A stretch of 12,322 nt of DNA from an uncultured Clostridia bacterium (GCA_947589615.1 CANQBU010000025.1:1-12322), one strand, 5' to 3'. Positions 1-5,261 are shown, counted from the first letter of the stretch. Notes: generated by a model not told the origin, from the sequence alone. A program made the numbers and translations.

Positions 1-2
1 GA

Positions 3-31
3 TTATGGGGAAAACTTGACGTTTCCCATAA
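3..31. repeat. Inverted repeat at the left edge, outside the att core
   Basis: TTATGGG followed by one bulged G and AAA pairs with TTTCCCATAA across an 8-base loop, giving a 10-bp hairpin. It lies just beyond the tRNA 3' end on the presumed host side. It could be the end of the tRNA transcription unit, but no T-run is visible on the minus strand because the window ends here. It is recorded as a structure only. Confidence 0.4.
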
Positions 32-48
32 CCACGGGATTTTATTTT

Positions 49-76
49 TGGTGCGAGAGACGGGACTTGAACCCGT
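49..76 (-). tRNA. 3' fragment of a tRNA gene; probable attachment-site core
   Basis: Read on the minus strand, 76-60 forms a perfect T-arm: 5-bp stem ACGGG/CCCGT around the 7-base loop TTCAAGT. It is followed by an acceptor 3' strand CTCTCGC (59-53), discriminator A (52) and CCA (51-49). No matching 5' acceptor strand, D-arm or anticodon arm precedes it: the integrase stop codon lies only 11 bases beyond the T-arm. It is therefore a 3' end only, as seen at a prophage junction where integration used a tRNA gene. The acceptor and T-arm sequence would suit a leucine tRNA, but the anticodon is not in the window, so the isotype is unproven. The shared att core may extend to about 87. Confidence 0.75.
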
Positions 77-87
77 AAAAAGTTTGC

Positions 88-1185
88 TTAAAACGCCGTC
101 CCTGTGGAACTTTCGTTTTCTCGTGTTGCATTTTCGTGTTGCATATCGGCCAACAGACGTTGCGCGTCAGACGGAAGCAGGCCCTCAATATAGTTGTCCA
201 TTTCACGCTCACGCGCCAGACGCTCGGCGGTGAAAATGTGTTGATACCTGTCCTGTAAAACATGATTGCTGTGCCAACCGCCACGCTCCATTGATAGCTT
301 ATCCGGGAAACCGAGGAACAGCATAATCGAGGCGCTCATGTGACGCAGATCGTGAAAAGGCATAGGCGGAAGGCCAGCAGCCTTCAGGGACTTTTGAAAA
401 CCGCCATAGATCATATTGTATGTGTAGGGTACAATATAATCATCGGGGGAATGGCTTTCGACGTCACCGATGAGATATTTTATATAGGGCGGAATGAGGA
501 GCCGCCGAGTGCTGTCATAGGTCTTTGTGGTGGATTTCAAAACATAGCCATCTTCTCCGCGAACAAGTGCGCTGTGAACGGTGAGAATGTTGCCGGAAAT
601 ATCGCCGTAACGCAGCCCGCGAATTTCGGATATACGGAGAGTTTGCCACATGGCAAGCAGTACGGGAAGCTCCCACTTGGTATTGTGGACGGCCATTATT
701 ATTTTCTTGGGGTCGGGCAAGTCTTTGAACTTGCGCTCCTTGGCTGGAAGGGTAACGCTAAAACGTCGGTCGGGGTACACGGAATAAACGACGGCGGTTA
801 TAAATCCGTAAATATTATGCACGGTCTTTGACGACAGTTGGGCAGATTTTTCGTTTACAAATTCTTGTACAAGTTTTGCATCAACAGCTTCAATAGGCAG
901 GTTTTCCCACGGAAGAAGATAATTGACATTTATACGTTTATAATTTAAGATAGTCGAAGGGGATAAGACGTTGGCCCTGCTCTCGATATATTGCCGTGCG
1001 GCATAGCCGAAGGTGTCGGCGCTGACCTCGCCCCTATGCTCGTCAGCATAGGCGGCGGCTTCGCGCTCAACCCGGCGTTTGTCCGGGCCAGTAAAGCGCT
1101 TGTACTTGCGCTTGCCGTCCTTGTCTTTACCGACGTAAATATTCACGCTCCAACTACCGCTGGGCAGTCTTTTAGCCGTTGCCAT
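88..1185 (-). CDS. int: Tyrosine-type phage integrase
   Basis: Site-specific recombinase of 365 residues that would integrate and excise the phage at the tRNA att site beside its stop codon. The N-terminus (about 5-50) looks like an arm-binding domain (GSWSVNIYVGKDKDGKRKYKRF). Residues 55-140 are the SAM-like core-binding domain. The catalytic domain shows R184 (TLRISEIRGL), a lysine in the beta-hairpin (K217 or K221), H278-DL-R281, W304 or H305 in GGWHS, and the nucleophile Y314 in DRYQHIF. At the LGH-like position this protein has GGW followed by H; Trp at this position also occurs in Cre. Length is normal for a phage integrase. The ATG start has a good Shine-Dalgarno (AGGAG, 1196-1200). 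That site belongs to a repeated 10-mer that may control its translation. The C-terminal tail carries a short DNA duplication. Confidence 0.96.
   Translation of the reverse strand: MATAKRLPSGSWSVNIYVGKDKDGKRKYKRFTGPDKRRVEREAAAYADEHRGEVSADTFGYAARQYIESRANVLSPSTILNYKRINVNYLLPWENLPIEAVDAKLVQEFVNEKSAQLSSKTVHNIYGFITAVVYSVYPDRRFSVTLPAKERKFKDLPDPKKIIMAVHNTKWELPVLLAMWQTLRISEIRGLRYGDISGNILTVHSALVRGEDGYVLKSTTKTYDSTRRLLIPPYIKYLIGDVESHSPDDYIVPYTYNMIYGGFQKSLKAAGLPPMPFHDLRHMSASIMLFLGFPDKLSMERGGWHSNHVLQDRYQHIFTAERLAREREMDNYIEGLLPSDAQRLLADMQHENATRENESSTGTAF
121..144. repeat. Two 11-bp direct repeats close to the att core
   Basis: TCGTGTTGCAT occurs at 121-131 and 134-144, a 13-bp period, about 45-70 bases inside the att core on the phage side. 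It encodes the Q-H-E-N-A-T-R-E tail of integrase, but in different frames, so the repeat is at DNA level. Integrase arm-type sites are commonly short direct repeats at this sort of distance. That role is inferred. Confidence 0.45.
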
Positions 1186-1190
1186 AAAAT

Positions 1191-1280
1191 GTACACTCCT
1201 TTTAAATTTTTATTTGACTTTTGGGAGTGTACGTGATATAATCTACTTGTGGGGGTAGATTTGTACCACGGTACACTCCT
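1191..1280. repeat. Three copies of a GTACACTCC element, two direct and one inverted
   Basis: GTACACTCCT is at 1191-1200 and, identically, at 1271-1280. Its inverse GGAGTGTAC is at 1224-1232. The first copy, read on the minus strand, is the integrase Shine-Dalgarno. The middle copy sits inside the spacer of a plus-strand promoter. The third is inside the predicted small RNA. A further 6-bp inverted repeat, ATCTAC/GTAGAT, lies at 1241-1260. The elements could be protein-binding sites or RNA pairing partners. Confidence 0.8.
1214..1242 (+). promoter_or_regulatory. Strong sigma-A promoter upstream of the predicted small RNA
   Basis: TTGACT (1214-1219), a 17-base spacer and TATAAT (1237-1242), with an extended -10 TGA just before it. 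The start point would be near 1249. No plus-strand protein gene follows, but an intrinsic terminator lies 40-80 bases downstream. The spacer contains GGAGTGTAC, so anything binding the repeat would also cover this promoter. Confidence 0.75.
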
Positions 1281-1326
1281 ATTCCGGCGACTCCGATGTT
1301 GGCGCATTGGAGTCGCTCTTTATTTT
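1249..1326 (+). ncRNA. Predicted ~78-nt phage small RNA, possible antisense regulator of int
   Basis: The unit is bounded by a consensus extended -10 promoter and an intrinsic terminator, with no ORF or ribosome binding site inside. The predicted RNA has a short hairpin (UGUAC/GUACA around CACG, 1262-1275), a single-stranded pyrimidine-rich stretch (ACUCCUAUUCC region, 1275-1285), then the terminator stem. Bases 1271-1280 (GUACACUCCU) are the exact complement of the integrase mRNA ribosome binding site AGGAGUGUAC. Pairing would hide the int Shine-Dalgarno. If a minus-strand transcript crosses from the TA genes into int, the RNA is also fully antisense to its leader. The promoter, terminator and complementarity are visible; that the RNA exists and acts this way is inferred. 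Confidence 0.55.
1287..1326 (+). terminator. Intrinsic terminator ending the small RNA
   Basis: A 12-bp stem (GCGACTCCGATG with CATTGGAGTCGC, one G-T pair) around the 6-base loop TTGGCG is followed by TCTTTATTTT. The minus strand has no T-run after the stem, so it acts in the plus direction only. Confidence 0.85.
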
Positions 1327-1465
1327 ACAGAGAGATACTGTCCAACGGGACAAAGCCGCCATTGGCGTACTCCTCACGTCCGCGCCTCACAATCTCCTTT
1401 TCCTCTTCGGTCAGGTTAGTTTCAATGCGGATGGTATCGTCTTGTTTTAATTCAGTCTTTTTCAT
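1325..1465 (-). CDS. 46-residue acidic protein, possible third TA component
   Basis: Too short for many gene callers. It begins MKKTELKQDDTIRIETN, runs through a charged helix-like middle (TEEEKEIVRRGREEY) and ends NGGFVPLDSISL. Its start overlaps the end of the DUF2442 gene by 14 bases, suggesting translational coupling. No strong Shine-Dalgarno is evident (AGGATG is nearest). The EEY-NGG-FV-L-D-I ending resembles the toxin-binding tails of small antitoxins, but I do not recognise the family. Its first residues (LKQDDTIRI) mirror the last residues of the upstream protein (LRQDDTVRM), through a local DNA duplication. It could be a real antitoxin-like partner or a remnant of such a gene. Confidence 0.6.
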   Translation of the reverse strand: MKKTELKQDDTIRIETNLTEEEKEIVRRGREEYANGGFVPLDSISL

Positions 1466-1502
1466 GTGACATCCTCATGCGGACGGTATCGTCCTGCCTT
1501 AA
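1425..1502. repeat. Imperfect 27-bp direct duplication, 51-bp offset
   Basis: 1425-1451 and 1476-1502 match at 23 of 27 positions (ATGCGGA-y-GGTATCGTC core, ending TTAAT). On the minus strand both encode L-(R/K)-QDDT-(V/I)-R. One copy is the C-terminus of the DUF2442 protein, the other the N-terminus of the 46-residue ORF. Confidence 0.8.
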
Positions 1503-1748
1503 TATCGTCGCACCATTTGAGTAAAGCTCGTCACACGACAAGTCTATATCATCGTTCCAACTAACGCCATAGCCGCCGACATCTACCTTGACCTGCTCAA
1601 ACAGTCCTTTAACGGAATATAGTGTCTTGAATACGTCCCATCGGTCAAAAAGGGGTTTTACATTGTATTTCTTTTTCTCGCCGTTTGCAAAACCCACCAA
1701 AAGCCCATAGTCCGGCAGAGGGGTCACTTCGCGTACCTTGTGAAACAT
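1452..1748 (-). CDS. DUF2442 domain protein, probable antitoxin of a DUF4160/DUF2442 pair
   Basis: 98 residues. The first ~80 match the DUF2442 pattern: a V(x)PLPDYGLLVGFANGEKK-type strand pair, then VKPLFDRWDVFKTL, and the closing GGYGVSWNDDIDLSCDELYSNG. DUF2442 genes are very often next to DUF4160 genes, and the pair is annotated as a putative type II toxin-antitoxin system; I rely on that neighbourhood for the role. The ATG has a strong Shine-Dalgarno (GGAGG, 1756-1760). The gene is 34 bases downstream of the DUF4160 gene in the same direction. The last ~15 residues (ILRQDDTVRMRMSHEKD) extend beyond the usual domain and coincide with the 27-bp duplication. This tail was probably gained by local rearrangement. 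Confidence 0.8.
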   Translation of the reverse strand: MFHKVREVTPLPDYGLLVGFANGEKKKYNVKPLFDRWDVFKTLYSVKGLFEQVKVDVGGYGVSWNDDIDLSCDELYSNGATILRQDDTVRMRMSHEKD

Positions 1749-1782
1749 ATTTACGCCTCCATTCGATATACGCTGTTAATAT

Positions 1783-2037
1783 TTAATCCAGGGGTGGCAG
1801 TTCTGCGAATTTCTGTGTATTCCATATTTCCAACAGCTCTTCGGTATGCTTTGCCGCCCATTCCCTTACAAGAGCTTGCGCCTTTTGAGGCAGATCGCCC
1901 TCTATCATTTTCAGCGTTTTAATATCAAAAGCTCCTATATATTCACCATATACCGCGTGAAAATGTGGTGGATTATGCTCCGCCTGCTGAAAATACATTT
2001 TGATAACAAGTCCATAAAAACGTGATATTACAGGCAT
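1783..2037 (-). CDS. DUF4160 domain protein, probable toxin partner
   Basis: 84 residues, the normal DUF4160 length. The diagnostic stretch EHNPPHFHAVYGEYIGAFDI is present at about residues 19-38, after SRFYGLVIKMYF. It is followed by a helical, Leu-rich C-terminus (ALVREWAAKHTEELLEIWNTQ). In many genomes this family is paired with DUF2442, as here, and is predicted to be the toxin half; no activity is demonstrated from sequence. The ATG is preceded by GAAGGTG. No convincing dedicated promoter is seen in the 115 bases upstream, which hold an A/T-tract array, so the pair may also be read from the repressor-proximal transcript. Confidence 0.8.
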   Translation of the reverse strand: MPVISRFYGLVIKMYFQQAEHNPPHFHAVYGEYIGAFDIKTLKMIEGDLPQKAQALVREWAAKHTEELLEIWNTQKFAELPPLD

Positions 2038-2058
2038 ATTATTACACCTTCTTTCAAT

Positions 2059-2078
2059 AAAAAATTTTTAAAAAATTT
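2059..2078. other. A/T-tract (A6-T5-A6-T3) upstream of the DUF4160 gene
   Basis: Alternating runs of A and T, nearly the same as the tract between the two switch operators at 4951-4972. Such tracts bend DNA. Here it lies 20-40 bases upstream of the DUF4160 start codon, where it may act as an UP-like or structural element. No function is proven. Confidence 0.4.
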
Positions 2079-2152
2079 CACTCCCCCTACCGCACATCGT
2101 TCAAAAACGTGACGGCCCCACCTAATATATGAATATGATCGAGTTCCTTTTA

Positions 2153-2353
2153 TTACTTAAATAAATCAAAAATACTTTTGGAGGTTTTATTATAGATTTT
2201 GTTATAGGCTGCTTTTTTCGGATTTTTTATCCAACCGGCGCCCTTCTTTCCGTATCCGGGGAGAAGGGATTTTTTTATTGATCGCTTGAGTTTTCCTGTG
2301 GTACGGGCCTTCAGGGATTTTTTCAGCGAAGGGGTACGGATACCAAATTTCAT
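2153..2353 (-). CDS. Small highly basic prophage protein
   Basis: 66 residues from the preferred start (MKFGIRTPSLKKS). An upstream in-frame ATG at 2371 would add six residues. The inner start is favoured because AAGGCGGTG lies at a proper distance from it. The protein is dominated by Lys and Arg, with short repeats of the K-K/R-S type, then PGYGKKGAGWIKNPKKAAYNKIYNKT. No membrane segment or cysteine is present. I have the impression of similar short proteins in Gram-positive prophages, but I cannot name a family. The basic charge suggests nucleic acid or membrane-surface binding. It is the third gene downstream of the repressor and starts within 25 bases of its neighbour's stop, so it is probably cotranscribed with it. 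Confidence 0.75.
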   Translation of the reverse strand: MKFGIRTPSLKKSLKARTTGKLKRSIKKSLLPGYGKKGAGWIKNPKKAAYNKIYNKTSKSIFDLFK

Positions 2354-2374
2354 TTTATCACCGCCTTCCATTGT

Positions 2375-2902
2375 TTATCCGCCGCAAACGCCGCAGGCTG
2401 TTCGCCCCTGAGCCTTTGCCTGAGCCAAGGTCATTTGATGTTTGTTGCCTTTTAATGTCCGGCAATACTCGCTGTGATACCTGTTCCCACTGTCCCCTAC
2501 CCAGACTATTGTGGTCTTTTCCAATTCGGCTGCCAGCCGCTTCTGTTCGGCGCGTTTTGCTATTTCTTCCTGTGTGGCATCAATGCTGGTGTTTAAATCC
2601 TCAATTTCGCCGTTGAGCTGAGCAATTTGTTCGTTGTAATCGGTCTTGTCGGTGTTGTACTTTTGTATCGCGGTTATAACGTCGGATTTTGCGCTTATCT
2701 CCTTGTTCAGCTCTTCCTTCTGGGCGGTCAGTGCCTCAATTTCCGATACGATGGAACTGTCGGCCTGTTTTATTTCCTCAACGATAGCCGCAGCCCTTTC
2801 ATCGACTAATTTTTCCAATTTATTATCCTTGCCGCCCTGATATGCACAGCAGGGCAAAGAAATTACCAATATAACTAAAATGATTTTTACCCATATTTTC
2901 AT
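2375..2902 (-). CDS. Exported coiled-coil protein with C-terminal Cys/His metal-binding domain
   Basis: 175 residues. Residues 4-18 form a hydrophobic signal segment (WVKIILVILVISLP) followed by CCA. This could be a signal peptide or an irregular lipobox, so secretion or lipid anchoring is likely but the anchor is unclear. Residues 35-128 are a long Glu/Gln/Lys-rich coiled coil. The end (131-175) is a compact domain WVGDSGNRYH-S-EYC-RTLK...ACGVCGG, with H143, C147, C170 and C173 as likely zinc ligands. This pattern occurs at the C-terminus of various secreted or nuclease-associated proteins. The coil shares spacing and wording (ITA..., YN/D-EQI-AL, -EDL-) with that of the next gene upstream, 15 bases away. 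The two may interact or descend from one another. Start is set by AAGGATG upstream of ATG. Confidence 0.8.
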   Translation of the reverse strand: MKIWVKIILVILVISLPCCAYQGGKDNKLEKLVDERAAAIVEEIKQADSSIVSEIEALTAQKEELNKEISAKSDVITAIQKYNTDKTDYNEQIAQLNGEIEDLNTSIDATQEEIAKRAEQKRLAAELEKTTIVWVGDSGNRYHSEYCRTLKGNKHQMTLAQAKAQGRTACGVCGG

Positions 2903-2917
2903 TTTGTCAACACATCC

Positions 2918-3883
2918 TTAGTTAAGCGTACTCTTGAGCGCGTCCAGTTCCTGGGATTTTTGCTCCTTTTGGGCGGATAAATCTTCGACGGATTGGGATA
3001 ATGCTTGTATCTCGGCATCATAATTTTCTCGATTTTCCTCAAATGCAGTGATGGTATCAATATTGCTCTGGAGCTGTTCCACTTCAATCTTCAGTTGTTC
3101 AAGCTCTGCCTGATGCGTGGCCTGTTCCTGTTGTGCGGCGGGAATATCGGGATAGCTTGCTATCTGCTCGGCCAGTTTTGCCGTTACCTCATCGTCGGAA
3201 TATTTTTTCAACATACCTATGGGGTAGAGTATGGCGCATAAAGCTATATATGCGGCGACACAAATTCCAAAGAATTTTAAGTTCAATTTGGTGCCTGTCG
3301 CCGTATTTTCTTGTGCCTCAGCCGATGATGTTTCGGTTATCTTAAGTTCAGAAGGCTCTACCGTTATTATATTGCCCTGCATAGGCTCGGACTCTGACTG
3401 TTCCTGCACAGGTTTCGGCATTGGTTCGGGCGATACTTGGCGCAAATTATGCTCATAGTACGGCTTCGCTTGGTTTACAATTTCCCGGGGGTATTTTTCC
3501 ATCATGGCCTGTCCTTCGGGGGTGACAGTGTAGTAATTATTCATTTGAAAATGTGACGTTATATCTTCGGCGCTGATAGAAGAAATAACTCTCTGTATCA
3601 AGACGTCTTTTTTTCCGGCAACAGATTGTCCGTGCTCCTGAAGAAAAGCTTTCAGCTCTGGGACAGTTATTCTTTTTAGAAAAACAGCCGCGTCAGCTTC
3701 TCCAAGATAACCAAGCGAAATAAGGCTATAGGCGTCATTTATATATGGCATTAAATAATTTGGTAGATGTATCTCTTTTTCACAAACCGGAGCCAAATAG
3801 TGAAGCATACGCAGTTGTCCGTACGAAAGCTCGGTCTCAAACGGATATGATGGCTTGGAATGTATAAGGTCTTTATTCGACAT
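2918..3883 (-). CDS. SAP-domain, single-pass membrane protein with coiled-coil tail
   Basis: 321 residues from the preferred ATG, which has AGGAAG seven bases upstream. A GTG at 3907 would add eight residues and overlap the repressor stop. Order: an N-terminal region of unknown fold (1-70); a SAP-type helix-extended-helix motif (about 72-104, RITVPELKAFL...GKKDVLIQRVI), a DNA-binding fold; a segment like the winged-helix or TEKG ends seen next to SAP in phage proteins (YYTVTPEGQAMME, 118-130); a Pro/Glu-rich linker (150-195); one transmembrane helix (203-225); and a coiled coil (255-318). It may therefore link DNA or cytoplasmic partners to the membrane, with the coil outside if the N-terminus is inside. 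It follows the repressor by 20 bases, so it should be expressed in the lysogen. Function is unknown; superinfection exclusion or defence is a guess from position. Confidence 0.85.
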   Translation of the reverse strand: MSNKDLIHSKPSYPFETELSYGQLRMLHYLAPVCEKEIHLPNYLMPYINDAYSLISLGYLGEADAAVFLKRITVPELKAFLQEHGQSVAGKKDVLIQRVISSISAEDITSHFQMNNYYTVTPEGQAMMEKYPREIVNQAKPYYEHNLRQVSPEPMPKPVQEQSESEPMQGNIITVEPSELKITETSSAEAQENTATGTKLNLKFFGICVAAYIALCAILYPIGMLKKYSDDEVTAKLAEQIASYPDIPAAQQEQATHQAELEQLKIEVEQLQSNIDTITAFEENRENYDAEIQALSQSVEDLSAQKEQKSQELDALKSTLN

Positions 3884-3903
3884 TTTGTCACTTCCTTTTA
3901 TTC

Positions 3904-4893
3904 TCACACATCAATTTCAATTTTGACTACCAAGCCGAGTACCCGTATAGACGTCTTTTTCAGGTCATAAAACTGCGGCTCATGCTTTGGGTTATTTGAT
4001 TGCGGCATAAGCGTCACCATATTTCCGTCCCGATAAAATTTTTTGACGGTAGCGTCGTTGTCACCCACCATGACGATTGCGATCTGTCCGTTTTCCACTT
4101 CAGGCTGGACGCGAACTATAAGAGTATCTCCGTCGAACATTCGAGCAGCGTCCATGCTGTCACCCTCAACTCGTAAAGCGAAATAATCCGCATCATCGTT
4201 ACGGTCAATATAGGTATATCCCTCGATGTGTTCCTCGGCAAAAAGCGGCAGCCCCGCCGAGATGCGTCCGAGTATTGGAATCCGGCGTGAAGGTTTATAG
4301 GGAATAGCGTTACTGGGGAGAGATGAAGGTGACTCGGCAGCCTGTGTTTTGGAAAACATTTCGCCTTTTCCTTCAAATATCCAATCTTTTGAAATATTAT
4401 ATTTTTCGATGAAACTCATCATTCTTTCGATATATTGATCATCAGTATATCCATCCATGGCTTCAATTTTAGATAGTTTGCCGTGTGGAGACTCGGGAGC
4501 AGTGCACCAAAAATCTTCCTTTGATACACCGCAAATTTCTAACGCTTGATAGAAGCGATTTAACTGAGATTTACCATCAACTCCGTTTTGCCTGTCGCGT
4601 CTCTGCTGAAGCCTACGGGCAAAATATAAATCTCCATGGGCCTGTGTCAACAAATCATCATCTACATCATCAGGATAGTCCTCAGGGTCTTCAGACCACC
4701 CCATTATAATAGCGGGAGATAAATTAAGTGCTTTGGCAAGAGCCACTATTTTGTCTCTTTTCATATTAGCGATGTCTCCGCTTTCCCATCTTGAAACAGT
4801 GCCTTCACTTACGCCAACTTTCTTTGCTAAGTCAAGCATCGTAAGGCCTAATTCGAGTCTGCGGTTTTTTATAATGATGTTTATGTCATCCAC
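3904..4893 (-). CDS. Phage repressor, XRE HTH plus S24 (LexA/CI-type) self-cleaving peptidase
   Basis: 329 residues; maintains lysogeny and should be inactivated by RecA-stimulated self-cleavage. An XRE helix-turn-helix occupies about 5-62 (LTMLDLAKKVGVSEGTVSRWESG). The C-terminal S24 domain (205-325) has the cleavage dipeptide A213-G214 in GRISAGLPLF, nucleophile S246 in VEGDSMDAA and general base K284 in ATVKKFY. Between them, about 105-182 is an extra segment (LNRFYQALEICGVSKEDFW ... LSKIEAMDGYT ... KYNISKDWIFEGKGEMF) that reads like a second, degenerate repressor HTH domain. It makes the protein ~100 residues longer than most CI-like repressors. Start is GTG with AGAGAGGTG upstream. The promoter's -35 lies inside operator O1, so it should be autoregulated. 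Confidence 0.95.
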   Translation of the reverse strand: MDDINIIIKNRRLELGLTMLDLAKKVGVSEGTVSRWESGDIANMKRDKIVALAKALNLSPAIIMGWSEDPEDYPDDVDDDLLTQAHGDLYFARRLQQRRDRQNGVDGKSQLNRFYQALEICGVSKEDFWCTAPESPHGKLSKIEAMDGYTDDQYIERMMSFIEKYNISKDWIFEGKGEMFSKTQAAESPSSLPSNAIPYKPSRRIPILGRISAGLPLFAEEHIEGYTYIDRNDDADYFALRVEGDSMDAARMFDGDTLIVRVQPEVENGQIAIVMVGDNDATVKKFYRDGNMVTLMPQSNNPKHEPQFYDLKKTSIRVLGLVVKIEIDV

Positions 4894-4917
4894 TCAAAAC
4901 ACCTCTCTTGTAGTCTC

Positions 4918-4946
4918 ATTATACAACCAATGTTGCAAAAATGCAA
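4918..4946 (-). promoter_or_regulatory. Repressor promoter
   Basis: On the minus strand: TTGCAT (4946-4941), 17 bases, TATAAT (4923-4918). The leader to the GTG start would be about 18-20 bases. The -35 hexamer is the right half of operator O1, so a protein bound at O1 should block this promoter. Confidence 0.8.
4933..4946. promoter_or_regulatory. Operator O1 (TTGC-N6-GCAA)
   Basis: Perfect inverted repeat TTGC/GCAA around AAAAAT, covering the -35 of the leftward repressor promoter. One of four members of the CTTGC-N6-GCAAG family around cro. Confidence 0.8.
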
Positions 4947-4973
4947 GTACTTTTTAAAAAAATTTTTAAAAAC

Positions 4974-4987
4974 TTGCAAAAACGCAT
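4974..4987. promoter_or_regulatory. Operator O2, imperfect
   Basis: TTGC-AAAAAC-GCAT: the right half differs at one base from the family. It ends on the first base of the cro promoter's -35 (4987). It lies 41 bp centre-to-centre from O1, about four helical turns, with an A/T-tract between. Confidence 0.7.
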
Positions 4988-5015
4988 TGACAAACAAAAA
5001 TCTTTGTGCTATACT
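4987..5015 (+). promoter_or_regulatory. Early rightward (cro) promoter
   Basis: TTGACA (4987-4992), 17-base spacer, TATACT (5010-5015), with a TG at the extended -10 position. The start point (~5022) falls inside operator O3, and O2 touches the -35, so the promoter is flanked by operators. Confidence 0.85.
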
Positions 5016-5018
5016 AAG

Positions 5019-5034
5019 CTTGCGTAAACGCAAG
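5019..5034. promoter_or_regulatory. Operator O3 (CTTGCG-TAAA-CGCAAG)
   Basis: The most perfect member: 6-bp arms around TAAA. It spans the predicted cro transcription start, where a bound repressor would block initiation. Confidence 0.85.
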
Positions 5035-5051
5035 AGGGAGGTGTAGCGTAT

Positions 5052-5261
5052 ATGTTTGACAAAGAAAAGTTTGAGGAATGTCTTAAAATTGCAGGCATCA
5101 CAAAAAAAGCTTTGGCGGAAAAACTCAATATTAATGAGTCAACATTGTATCGTAAAATCAACGGCAATGGTGATTTTGACCGTTCGGAGATGAGTGTTAT
5201 TGTTGAAGCATTAGGTATTGGCAACCCTATGGAAATTTTTTTTGCCGACAAACTTGCGTAA
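5052..5261 (+). CDS. Cro-like XRE-family regulator
   Basis: 69 residues, a single XRE helix-turn-helix (about 14-60; ITKKALAEKLNINESTLYRKING) and no other domain. This size, its divergent position opposite the repressor and the operator array mark it as the Cro equivalent, which would turn down the repressor promoter and later the early operon. The ATG follows GGGAGGTG. The last codons and stop (CTT GCG TAA) are part of operator O4, so the end of the gene doubles as a binding site. Cro versus a simple excisionase/activator cannot be separated by sequence alone, but the location favours Cro. Confidence 0.9.
   Translation: MFDKEKFEECLKIAGITKKALAEKLNINESTLYRKINGNGDFDRSEMSVIVEALGIGNPMEIFFADKLA

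Noticed and set aside
49..110. Complete tRNA gene on the minus strand
   Set aside because: Only the T-arm, acceptor 3' strand and CCA can be folded; the bases beyond are the end of integrase, with no D-arm, anticodon arm or 5' acceptor strand.
340..831. 163-codon plus-strand open frame
   Set aside because: It is antisense to the catalytic half of the integrase, has no ribosome site, and its translation shows no domain.
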